From the NCBI GenBank assembly GCA_036346205.1, contig JARFJB010001945.1, positions 307,501 to 371,500 of the forward strand: DNA of 64,000 nt, read 5' to 3'. Position 1 is the stretch's first letter. Each line of letters begins with the position of its first letter. Origin of the DNA: Vesta saturnalis (lineage: Eukaryota > Arthropoda > Insecta > Coleoptera > Lampyridae). This document shows, piece by piece, positions 48,395 through 58,749 of the stretch. The translations under genes were made by a program, and so were the position numbers. The notes beneath the pieces are model-generated. The model saw only the letters and a program-made list of their open reading frames with translations, had not been told where the DNA came from and made no database searches.

Positions 48395-49749
48395 CCTTTC
48401 AAATTATACTAAGTTTGTCAAAATCCATAAAGCGGCACAAAAGTTATAACAGTTTTATTGAGTCAGCTTTCACATTCTCCCCTACCAGTTATTTTAGAAG
48501 ATAGAGGAAAAAGTACTGGAGCAAACTTACGTAAAATGATCTGAAGATTACGAATATTTAAATTTTGTGGTGCTATTACTGTGCATTTATTATACAAAAA
48601 TTATGTTTTTGTGTTATTATTGTGAACTACGCCCTCTATTGGTGGAGTATAAAACTTGAAAATAATTTCCAGCAGTTTCTCTTATGCGACTTTGTTATAC
48701 AGATTTTTTCCCTAAGTTGTACGATAAATAGTTTCTGAGATACAGGGAGTTACCTCTCTTAATTAGACACCTGGTACATTGCTTTAACCCTTTCACTACC
48801 ACTTTTTTATAACGTAATATAACGGTAACGAATTTTCATTATGTGCACTAGGTAACGTTAAATAAACTCCATGAAATGGCTTGGAATATTGTTATTGCTA
48901 AAAAATAACAACAAACAAATGGGACAAATATGTCCCGTTGGCATTTTATAACGGGACACATATGTTCCACTGGTACAAGAACATAGATAATAGAATACAT
49001 AAGTAATCATACCTAAATAAGCTTTATGTATGATGACGTGTAAAACAATCCTTACATAACGGTATTTTGCATGCAGTGCATATAGATTTTGTTCGTATCT
49101 CGTTTTTGTATAGACCGCAACTATGGTATCTAGGACGTGTATCCCCTTTCACTGGTAAATGGTCCCCCACATTGAGTACCGTTTTTGGGGTATTAGATGT
49201 TCGCCCATACTGTCGTTTTCTGACAACTTTTGCATTCGCTCGTCCATAAGCTATTAATTGTTGAGATAATGGAACTAAAAAATCCAAAAAACTTCTCTGA
49301 TTTTCTGTCCACGTCATAATAGCCTACTATATGATCCGATAAATCAATGCCACGCATGAACGAATTATAAAATTTTATGGATTCTGGCCACCATATTAAC
49401 GATTTTGTTCCGTCTTTTGCTTTTCTGACAACCTCTCCGATATCATTTCAATGGCAGTTACTCAGTACTGCAACTTCTTTTGTATCTTTCGACAACACTG
49501 CAACAGTTCCAAATTGATTTTCAACAAATTCGGGTTCGCCTTTTATTCTTTTTCGGCATTCCTTTTCGGTTCAACATTGCTGTGCCCGCAGATGGAAACC
49601 CGGTCGAATTAATTAAATTAACACCTGTGAAAAACTTGTCATAGCATAATGGTACATTAGGATCTCTAATAGTGGCGCATAATTTTTTATAACCCTTTCT
49701 CTTAAAGTGTCAACCTGCTTTCGGTCTTCTTTTCCACAATATATATTAG

Positions 49750-49751
<2 letters not shown>

Positions 49752-49792
<41 letters not shown>
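49752..49792. repeat. (TA)n microsatellite inside piggyBac
   Basis: About 20 TA units within the piggyBac transposase region. Confidence 0.96.
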
Positions 49793-49796
<4 letters not shown>

Positions 49797-50400
49797 CTGT
49801 TTTAGAATCATATCTTTCCCATACTTTCATTCCTCTCTTTCTTGGTTTTAGAGGCATATATTGCTTTAATACGCTTCTGCCCTTAAATTTTGTTATTGCT
49901 TCATCAACGCTCTGACGACTACTTTCACTTGTTGCATTTTGAAAACTTTGTTTTAGGCATGAAACTACTTCTTCAATATAATAAAGTTTTCCATCTCCTT
50001 GTCAGGAACCTTGAAATACATTTTGAAGATATTAATTGAAAACGGTTTCTTCAAATGGCATTTTTTACTGCAGAATTTCTAAGAGATGGAGTATGCGACC
50101 AGCAATGATATAATGCAGGCACTTTGTTACACGACATAATAAAATAACATCCAATGATTATCATTATTTCATATTGGTCACAGTAAACTATATTTTCTTT
50201 GCGACGTTTCAATTTTAGTTTTTTCAATCGTTGGTTAGTTTGTTGTGATATCCAAATAAATAAACTTTTCGGAACTATTTAAAAAAATACGTCTAATTCA
50301 GAAGCTGGCCTGTCTACACTTAACAAAATAACTAGAACATTTTCCTGTGGAATTGTCTTACGTGGTACAAGAAGGGCATTTGCAGACTTCCATGTATTTG

Positions 50401-50481
50401 TTATATTTTGTCGGCTTTCTTGTTTGTCATCCGCTCTTCTTTTTTATTTTCTTGTTCATTTTCATTTTCTTCCTCTTCTGT

Positions 50482-50512
<31 letters not shown>

Positions 50513-51561
50513 CCGTTTCTGTCCAAACACTTTTGCAGACGATGCTCTAACTTTTCTATCCCCATGTTGTAGAATTCTGCCGCCAATCCTTTGAGGAATC
50601 GAGTAACCTCTTCCTTGACTTCATCATCGGTACTGAAACGTAGGCCGCCCAAGTGTTCCTTTAATTTTGGGAATAAGTGATAATCACTTGGGGCTAGGTC
50701 CGGGCTGTAGGGGGGATGGGGCACAATAGTCCAGCCAAAATTTGTCAGTAGTTTTTGAGTTTGACGTGAGACATGAGGTCGAACGTTGTCATGGAGAAGC
50801 CTCACACCACTGGACAATCTTCCTCTCCGGCGGTTCTGAATCGCTCGTCTCAGTTTTCTTAATGTGTCGCAATATCTGTCAGAGTTTACTGTTGTTCCAT
50901 GAGGCAAAAAGTCGATCAAAAGCAGGCCCTTCCTGTCCCAAAAGACGGTTGTCATGACTTTCCCAGCAGACTGTGTTTGCTTGAACTTCTTCGGCTTAGG
51001 CGAAGTTGAGTGACGCCATTCACGTGATTGGTGCTTGGTTTCGGGGGTAAAGTGAAACGCCCATGTTTCATCGCCTGTAACAATGGAATCCAAGAATTCT
51101 TGCTTGTTGTCTTCACATTGTTGCAAAAACTGTTGGGCACACACGACACGCTGCTGTTTATGGTTTTCTGTGAGCATTCGCGGTACCCACCGCGCACACA
51201 CTTTGTGATAGCCTAATTTTTCTGTTAAAATCTTATGAACTATGGCGCTGGAAATCTCAGGAATACGCAAAGCAAGTTCGTTAATGGTGATTCTCCGATC
51301 TTCAAGCAATATTGTCTCAACTTTTTCAACAACTCCATCTGAAACTGAAGGCCGTCCGCTTCGGTTTTCATCGTGAATTTCCGTGCGGCCTTTACTGAAT
51401 TCACTACACCATTTCCAAACGTGTTGAACAGATATGCAGTTTTCCCCATAAACTTCGATTAATTGACGATGAATTTCAATAGGTGAAATCTGTTTTGCAT
51501 TTAAAAAACGTATCACAGCACGAATTTCGCATCTGGCGGTAACAGCGATAGGGAGCTCCAT
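50401..51561 (-). CDS. Intact DD34D mariner transposase, reading through (TA)n into piggyBac-derived codons
   Basis: Cut-and-paste transposase. ATG at 51561. Residues 1-110 form the paired HTH region (IRFLNAKQISPIEIHRQLIE; HDENRSGRPSVSDGVVEKVE). WVPRMLTENHKQQRV is the linker signature. The catalytic triad is SIVTGDETWAF, RLLHDNVRPHVS and YSPDLAPSDYHLF, with 34 residues between the last two Asp. About 350 residues are open without lesion, the usual family length. No native stop remains: after CLDRNGD the frame enters (TA)n as Ile-Tyr repeats, then TEEEENENEQENKKEERM from the host piggyBac, ending at 50401, 386 residues in all. Whether the extended protein is active is unknown. Confidence 0.92.
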
Positions 51562-51700
51562 CTTCGAAGGCAGCTAGGCCGGCACTGATGGACGTAGCGA
51601 GGCGCGAGTGGTATGGATAGAGACAGGGAAAGGTGATGTGTAAGACAGTGTTGCCATATTTCTCCCAGCACATCGCATTCTGTCTCGGCGGCATAGGAAA
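50483..51700 (-). mobile_element. DD34D mariner inserted in piggyBac, next to (TA)n
   Basis: The insertion separates the acidic N terminus of piggyBac transposase (ending near 51700) from its continuation at 50480, both in the same orientation as the mariner gene. On the 3' side of the mariner gene a (TA)14 tract (50483-50510) directly follows the coding sequence. Inverted termini could not be read with certainty. The upstream limit is set where piggyBac-like codons (SISKIRF) stop. Confidence 0.75.
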
Positions 51701-52189
51701 CCTTATTTTACTAATACTCCTCGTAGTATCATCTGTTTGGTTATCTGAGATTTCAGAGTCACTTTCAATTAAATTTTGTGCAAGTATTTTAGATTGTACT
51801 GGCCTATCTATACTACCTTGGGAAGCCCCTTCTCCACTTTCCCACTCAGAACCACTTTCCTCCATGTATTCTGAACCACTAACCACAAAACGTTCACTAT
51901 CTGTTTCGGAGTTATCAGATAAATTGCCTGCTATATTTTCTAATTCCCTTTGAATTAAAGTCCTTTTTCTCTCTGGTCGGTAAACAAACAATACCACTGG
52001 TATAGGTAAGTTCCAAGTTAAAATACCACTGGGACACATATGTCCTGGTAAGTACATTTATTAAAATATTTTTGACTCGAAAGTAATATAAGAGAAATAA
52101 CAGTAAAATACTCTTACCTAGACATACTAGAGGTAATGCAGGTAAGCTGGATAAAATAATATCACTGAAAAACAACTGTAACTATTGAA

Positions 52190-53544
52190 GCACGTGTTAA
52201 AACAAACGAGAGTAGAACCTTAGGTTTATGAGCAAGGTCGGATCTACATTACGGTAGACCCTCTCAAAATAAGGACCCCTGCTCCAAAAACCCGCTTAAT
52301 TTTTTTTTAAATAACTTTATTTTTGGTGAGACGAGTAGTTTGGTGTAATCCGGAATGTCATTCTTCATATTGGGTGCTTTTCAAAAGCATATATTAAGTT
52401 TTCATCCGCTTTCGATTCGAGTAGATTTCGCTCTTGCTACTACCATGTTCGTAGTGAAATAACTTACAGTCATCGCATTTTTCTACGTAGCTGAAAAGGC
52501 GAAGCAAAACCGAAACAGAGAGAACGCAAAACATAACGATATAGAGCTTGCGTTAAGTTCACAAATGACGTCAGTATTTTGTGATTCGAAGGTGAGTAAA
52601 CGGCGATTTACAAAATTAGAAAACAAGATTTTGTGGCTCTCGATTGTCCATTCAAAAAGGGTATACCATCAAACAAAAGTTTATTCGTTGACCGTCCGCT
52701 CCACATAGATCGGCCCTGTTTTGGCCATAATTCGATTTTTTATCTAACGACACAGTGCTATGACAGTACGACACTGCGACATTACCGTAGGACAAAGTGG
52801 ACAAAGCGAAATTGTTAAGTATCCAGCATCTAAATTATCTTCAAACAAAAATAGTAGATTACTTTACTAGTAGTAAAGAAAGTGACGCAAATAATCCATC
52901 GAGTGACACAACGTCATTTGCACCCTAGAGCTCACATACAATTTTCTCTTTAATCGTTATTAAAACAAATTGAAATTACTACTTTAATCTTCATAAATAA
53001 AAGCTTGACGGTTGTCGGTCAGAATTAATTTTGTTTCACGCGTATTAAAATATTAGACCTATGTTAGTGAATGTTAAATTTATTAAACTGACACTACGTT
53101 TCTTATTCTGCAGAATAAATATTGAATAGTACGTATATTTTAAAACAAGTAAAGAATAGGGTGTGACGGTTCCACGAGCAAAGAATACCTATTCTTTTCC
53201 AATCATAGACATTACTTTTTCTTATACTACGACTGTTTTAATGCATTGCCAATCCTAATTTTTCAATAAATGGTTAAATAAGTAATTTTTTATAAATTTT
53301 ATTGTACACAAAGAAGGTAACTTTAAAATGACAATTTAAAAAATATTTATAAAAGAATAACATTATTTAATATCAAGTAATATAGGATTTCAACTGAGTG
53401 AGGATGGTAGAAAAAAATTCGTAGACGAACAATTTTACGTTGTACAGTTTGTAGTAATTCATTACCTTTGTTTACACACGCCTTTTTTGTACGTTAGGTG
53501 AAGTTAGGTAAATGTATAACTTTCCGCGCCAGTCTCAAACCAAA
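52190..53544. other. Region without recognised gene; CRE-like palindrome
   Basis: A slightly GC-richer part at 52470-52600 contains TGACGTCA at 52566-52573 and a donor-like GAAG/GTGAGT at 52592, which could belong to a promoter and 5' exon. No coding exon was found to support this. The rest is AT-rich without protein-like frames. Confidence 0.45.
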
Positions 53545-54480
53545 ATTATAGTTGAGATATGTTGACGACACCTTTATCACATGGCTATACAGTAGAGCTC
53601 GACAAGGTCTTGGAACATCTAAACAGCGCCAACAACAAAATCAAGTTTACTATGAAAGTGGGCGTGCTGATATAGAAGAAGGATGGGCATCTTGGTCACA
53701 CAATGTACTTAAAAGACATCCATACCAACAGATACCTTAACAGCAAACCTCACCACCACCCGGCGCAGCTGCATTCGGTTGTAAAAACACTCGTGTCGAG
53801 ATCAACGAGACTCGCAGGCTCAACTCACAAAAAGGAAGTGATGTCAGCACAACAACTGTAAAATGCACTTACGAAGAGGAACATCCGAAATGCCCGAGAC
53901 CCACAAAGGAGGAGGAACCACCAGCAGCCAAGATCACGCTTCCGTATGTAAAACAGACAAGTTTGCGAAATCCTCAGCACAGACGTTCAACACCGACAGA
54001 AAAGTATCTTTAGTTCTTTCAATACCAAAAACCGAAATTAGCTTGGAGGAGCAAAAAGTCTACACCATCCAACATGTGACAAGGTATCCATAGAACAAAC
54101 AAAAGGGAGGATCAATTTTGGACCCAAGGAACACAAAAATTCTGTGGAAAGGGAAATATCCACATCGTCTCCAGCGCAGCACGATGGCAGTACATCACAC
54201 ACAATACCGTTTGAAAATACCAGGATGACAGCAAACATAAAAAAAAACAACAAAAAGAACCATCCGAGATGCCATCAAAATTGAGAAACAAAAACAGAAC
54301 CTGAACATAAGAGACGATTCTCAAAGGTTGCCCAATACATGAAAGTTAATACCTGTTAAACAACGTCACACAAAGAAACCATCACCCTCGCAAGAATCTC
54401 CAATACCAACAGCGCTCGCAACAGGAAGAATAGCAAACAACACCGAAAAAACCGGAAAGGCATCAGGCGATTAATATAGT
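53545..54480 (+). pseudogene. Penelope-like element fragment: RT C terminus, linker and degraded GIY-YIG
   Basis: Plus strand: MRYVDDTFITWLYS (RT palm box YVDD), then in another frame LEHLNSANNKIKFTMKVGV, HLGHTMYLKDIHTNRYLNSK, PHHHPAQLHSVVKTLVSRST and RLAGSTHKKEVMSAQQL (thumb and linker typical of Penelope). Further on come HHPTCDKVSIEQTKGRINFG and PKEHKNSVERGNIHIV, a degraded GIY-YIG core (YIG-equivalent SIEQT). Then RTTIRDAIKIEKQKQNLNI and RDDSQRLPNTW, the same C terminus as at 7540-7620. It starts abruptly at the RT box, so it is 5'-truncated. Confidence 0.82.
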
Positions 54481-54629
54481 TTTACCGAAGTGTACTCAAT
54501 CGTTTGTCGTAATATCATATACTGTTTTTACCTTCCAACCTAAATATACATATGTAGGAATAGAAGGTTATGCAATCGACGTTTTTCACTATTGCTACAT
54601 CGACTTATTAGCTCATTTTACAACTTCTG

Positions 54630-54715
54630 GGTGTGTAGTGTGTGTTGTGTAGTGTGGTGTGTAGTGTGCGCGTGTGCATGTGTGTATGCGTGTGCGTGTG
54701 CGTGTGCGTGTGCGA

Positions 54716-54748
<33 letters not shown>

Positions 54749-54777
54749 CGTGTGCGTATGCGTGTGCGTGTGGGCGT
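54630..54777. repeat. GT/GCGT microsatellite
   Basis: Alternating GT and GCGT units; frames here are artefacts. Confidence 0.95.
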
Positions 54778-54955
54778 TAAGTTAGATGATCTTGGGAATT
54801 CTGGACCTTGCAAGTTTCATTCCGACATTTACATTTAATATTTGAAATTTTACGTGAGAAAGACCGTGCTTTACTTCTTTCTGGAAGTAAATTTATTTGT
54901 TTGTGATTTGATAACACTGGTATAGATACTCTGATTGTTTATTTTTTTACTATCA

Positions 54956-54956
<1 letters not shown>

Positions 54957-54992
<36 letters not shown>
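54957..54992. repeat. (TA)n microsatellite
   Basis: About 18 TA units just before a small inverted-repeat element. Confidence 0.96.
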
Positions 54993-55000
<8 letters not shown>

Positions 55001-55008
55001 CTGTCTAA

Positions 55009-55280
55009 CGGTATCTCCACTACTGAAGAGACGGATTGAAGTCGGGTCAGAATACGTGTTCATAGCCCGCATTCAATGCAAAGGCAAAGAATACGTTTGA
55101 CTGCGATTTGGTAGGAGGGAAGTTTCCTGTCTGCTATCGATCTTCTTCATCTCATCAGTAAGACAGTATCCTTAGAGTGTGTTAGGATTGTCGCGTTTTC
55201 ACAAAGAGCTAAGTGATTTCGCAAAGACAACGAAGTTCTTGCATCAACTTCAACTCGTCTCTTCAGTAGCGGAGATACCG
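55009..55280. mobile_element. Small non-autonomous TIR element (MITE), about 272 bp
   Basis: Left CGGTATCTCCACTACTGAAG then AGACGGATTGAAGT, and right, read outward, CGGTATCTCCGCTACTGAAG then AGACGAGTTGAAGT: about 34-bp inverted repeats with three differences. There is no coding frame between them. Flanking bases do not give an unambiguous target duplication, so the superfamily is open. Confidence 0.82.
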
Positions 55281-55780
55281 CTATGTATATATACATATTA
55301 GTCTAATTTTAAAACATCAAAATATTTTTAATAGCATTAAATTAAAAATAAAAGAAATCTCTGACACAAAGAAAACCTCCAAAAGGTAAGACAGTTTTCT
55401 TGGATCGCAGCTAAGAATTCCTCACGCTCGTAGAAAAAATGTGGAAACTGTCTTTTCCGCACGCAACTGCAGTTGTCCGAACGACGCGAAGTGGAGGTCG
55501 GACATGCGGAAAAGTATCACTTTCCGCACTAGTTAGGAAAATAACTATAGCAATATTAACATGCATCAAACTTCAATATTTTTTATCCATCAACATCTAT
55601 GTTGATGGATTACCGACAGCACAATTAAATTCTATTATTTTTAACGGTATCCAGTACGATTTAAAACAAATAACTTCATTTGTTAACCAGTTTTATATAC
55701 AGTAAATTTCATTTGGTATTACAAAGTACAATCTGATTTCGGTTATTTTATTTAATAGAGGAAGCGGGAAACTGAAGTTA

Positions 55781-55782
<2 letters not shown>
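55281..55782. other. Region with a small GC-richer island and local inverted repeats
   Basis: The frame 55439-55705 is not recognised. At 55445-55535 several copies of the word TTTTCCGCA/TGCGGAAAA occur in both orientations around GAACGACGCGAAGTGGAGG. The rest is AT-rich. Confidence 0.45.

Positions 55783-55834
<52 letters not shown>
55783..55834. repeat. (TA)n microsatellite
   Basis: About 26 TA units. Confidence 0.97.
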
Positions 55835-55836
<2 letters not shown>

Positions 55837-56359
55837 AAAAACGCCGCATTTAGGAATTCAAAAATTCGAATTTTGTATCACGATAACGCCATCTAGGGTT
55901 TGTGGGAGTAAAATTTAGCTTGGCCTAGCACCATATCTCCATAATTCCCCAACAACACCACAACTCAGTTATTTTTATCTATAGTGTGTTCTATTTATGG
56001 ATACCAGTGAGTATGCGCACCTTGAAAGAAGCTTACTTATTCCCAACATAATAGAGGGCAGACATTATTAACAAACAACAGATTACTGTTACTGCATACA
56101 TCATGTTCGCTTGCAAGATGGCACCTACATACGTAGTTTATTAATTTTTTGATTGGTTGTTTCGGCAAATATAACATTTGTCATTGTTGTCTTTTTTGTA
56201 AATTTGTTTAACAATTTTTGTAATTTGTTTACTTGTGAACTTGATTATCTACTTATGGTAAAATTGACACGAATTCCCTTTGATAATTGAAATCTTTATT
56301 AAATAGAAGCAAACAATATTTTTTTACGTTATCCTATGGTAAATTAAATTAAGTCTAGA

Positions 56360-56600
56360 TAAATTTATTTGCATTACAAGGCCAGAAAATGGGTGTTTGC
56401 GAGAACGAGTAAACTTTACAAATTTATGAGTACTCTCAAACGACTTTATGGCAGAGTGATACACAAGACTTTTTGTGCCGATATCAATAATTGTTATTAA
56501 AATCAGTAAACAAAATTTTTTTATTTTTTTAAATTTCAGACCTGCTGAAATTAAGTTGGCAATACTGACAACTGACAGTAATCAATATAACCTAAAAAAT
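56360..56600. repeat. Dispersed repeat, inverted relative to 23885-24135
   Basis: See the partner entry. Shared words in opposite orientation include ACAAGGCCAGAAAATGGGTG then TTTGCGAG, TTATGGCAGAGTG, and ACTGACAACTGACAGT. Confidence 0.7.
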
Positions 56601-57149
56601 ACAATTGCGAAATTATTCATTACTCGAATTTTGTAGGTACCTTACCACTTTGTTGACTTTATAATCATTTAAAGATGTAATTTGTAGTTTATAAGGAACT
56701 AATACAGACATAACGGATGCGTAGACGTACACGGTAACGCGATTAGGCTTTGTGTTATGTCAAATGTCGATATGTCGAATATTCTATGAGTTCTATCACT
56801 ACAACGGATACCAACTGTAATTTTGTATTATTTTTGTCGGACTAGGCCAAAAAACGCACAGTTGCGGTCTGCATGTGCCCCATTACAGAACGAAGGCATA
56901 AAAACGTATTTTAACAAATATTTGAATTCTAATACCTCTTAATCGTCTATCAAATAAGATAATTCCAGTTTGCATCATAGAAATACTTGATTAGCTTAGT
57001 TGGTTTTGTAGTATATCTTAGTTTTGAATAGGTCCAGTTTAAGTGTTTTCATGCAGTACCTTAATCGCACGTAGATGTAGAGTTCTACTAAGTTCAAAAA
57101 ACGTTATTGATTGATGGTTTATTAAGTATAACTAACCTTCTCCTACAGT

Positions 57150-57194
57150 TGGCGTAAAAGTTGTACTCTAGGCTGGAGTACAACTTTTACGCCA
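57150..57194. repeat. Perfect 19-bp inverted repeat with 7-nt loop
   Basis: TGGCGTAAAAGTTGTACTC (57150-57168), loop TAGGCTG, then GAGTACAACTTTTACGCCA (57176-57194). All 19 positions pair. It stands alone in AT-rich intergenic sequence and is not part of a recognised element. Confidence 0.95.
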
Positions 57195-58749
57195 CTGAAG
57201 TCTCTAGCTCTACTTCTATATAAGTCTATGATATTCCAATTTTGTGTCACCCAGTTATGCTGCCCTCGATGGGACCTAAATAACACCTTCACTTGAGAAT
57301 TCGGGTACCCTTTTCTAGTTGGGCTGACAGGTAGAAAGTTTATGTCAACCTGAGAATACTCAAGCTACTATTTTACAATGTCATAATTAATTCTTCACTC
57401 ACTTCCATCACTCTATGTAACTATCCTTTCTTCCATAGCTTTTGCATAAAATACTCACTACAGACATTCCAACAGAAATGAACACAGGCGCTCACATTCC
57501 ATTGCAAAGTTACTATATTTCATCAATTAATCCAATTAAGCCCATTAACAATTACTAAATAACACTTTTAAATATCTTACGTAAGTAATAATAATAAGCA
57601 AGTGTGTAGTCTAACACCCTGTAGCTCAGAAGAACGATTTCTAACCGTGGTGATGATAGTTTCCGTACTATTTGTCTGTTAATGGAAATTAACAAAACAT
57701 ATCACACTAATCATTTTGGTGACTTAATTTTGCGAATGTTTCATTTCGTGTAAATATTTAGAAAAACGATAAAAGTTTAATATAAAAATATCAGTTTCAT
57801 TTTACCAAAAACAATTCACAATTTACAAAAGAATTAAATTACTGTAGTAATAGATATCCCACCGGTTCTGGTTGTCTTTATTTATTTATTTTCAATCAAG
57901 TAGTAAAATTATTGTTTCAAGTTTGAATGCGAAGAAAAAAAGACTTTTGAAAAGAACCGGTTCGGTATTACAAGAAAAAGATTGTAAGTTTAGCATAAAA
58001 TCTTACGTAATACTTGAAACTAAGTTATCTAATTAAATAAAAACGCGTTTCGGTGATAAAGCTAATCTTATATTTATTTTTTTCCTAATAAGAAATACGT
58101 ATTAACAAATAAATCTTGAATAAACAACGTGTGTAAATTTTCTCACGGTCAGCGGCCACAATTTAGCTGCAGGCAACAGAAGGCTGGTTTCCGCACGAGC
58201 CCTCATTCGAGCACATCTTAAGTGCAATGTCATTATCAACTTACTGCATCGAACCGTCATTTACTAATCAATAGCTTTATATGTAATAAGTAACTAGTGA
58301 CTCAATCAAAACGGTTTTTTTTCTGCCGACAAGTATTTACTACCCTGTAGCTGTGTATATCGTTGATAGTTTTTTATTTTTAGTTGAAGCGTAGAATTTC
58401 ATTTTTCTGTGCATTGAAATGCTGTATCAGAACTTCGTGTAACTACTACAGTGAATTTGTACATTAGAGTCTTATATTATAATTTTTTTATACTCCTACA
58501 TACGTAACACACGAATAGAAAACTCACTACTATACGTGTGAATTTTTCATTACGCAATACCGTTACGTAATGAAAATTAAAAGTGTTACGTTAGTTTAAA
58601 TACCACGTAGGAACATTTTGTCAATCTCCACTGAATTGTAATGTTCATTTTAGAAAATTTATGCATAATGAAAAAACATCGGTAATAACATTTATCGATA
58701 TGTATGAGATCACTTGATACACTTCTGCGCTACGTTTAGTGGATTAATA

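Larger units (their letters stand above)
39850..48774 (-). mobile_element. Mariner-like element with about 380-bp inverted repeats, enlarged to 8.9 kb by nested insertions
   Basis: Left end TA/TCAGGTGTTTGATTAATAG and right end, read outward, TA/CCAGGTGTCTAATTAAGAG are complementary. The arms 39850-40230 and about 48395-48774 share, inverted, GTAACCCACTGTATCTCAGA-like sequence, AGAGGGCRTAGTTCACAATA and ATAACTTTTGTGCCGCTTTA. TA flanks both ends. Transposase C-terminal half is at 42490-42880 (-). A hAT element (40313-42478) sits just beyond the transposase stop, and a BEL retroelement abuts the transposase on the other side. Confidence 0.88.
49024..52060 (-). pseudogene. piggyBac transposase, interrupted and frameshifted
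   Basis: N-terminal acidic part (51690-52060): RTLIQRELENIAGNLSDNSE, then SGSEYMEESGSEWESGEGAS. After the mariner: TEEEENENEQENKKEE, NTWKSANALLVPRKTIPQEN, EIMIIIGCYFIMSCNKVPAL and YHCWSHTPSLRNSAVKNAI (start of the DDE_Tnp_1_7 core). Near 49320: WWPESIKFYNSFMRGIDLSD then HIVGYYDV. The C terminus 49024-49317 is a Cys-rich finger (RYHSCGLYKNEIRTKSICTA, CKIPLCKDCFTRHHT). Besides the insertion there are several stops and shifts in the core, and a (TA)n array at 49752-49792 interrupts it again. Confidence 0.85.
48787..52180 (-). mobile_element. piggyBac element, split by a mariner insertion
   Basis: TTAA (48784-48787) followed by CCCTTTCACTACCAC gives a piggyBac-type left terminus and target. Subterminal copies of GGGACACATATGT near 48950 and 52030 are inverted to each other. 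The minus-strand transposase occupies 49024-50480 and 51690-52060, interrupted by a DD34D mariner. The distal terminus (expected GGTAGTGAAAGGGTTAA) was not found, so the right limit is approximate. The left end starts only 10 bp from the outer mariner-like element. Confidence 0.8.
55840..58745. other. Intergenic AT-rich region with repeats but no recognised gene
   Basis: It contains the inverted partner (56360-56600) of the repeat at 23885-24135 and a perfect 19-bp hairpin at 57150-57194. No frame above 60 codons looks protein-like. Confidence 0.6.

Noticed and set aside
52566..52592. TGACGTCA palindrome with a nearby GTGAGT donor as a CRE-driven promoter and first exon
   Set aside because: An 8-bp motif is expected by chance in 64 kb at appreciable frequency, and no downstream exon was found.
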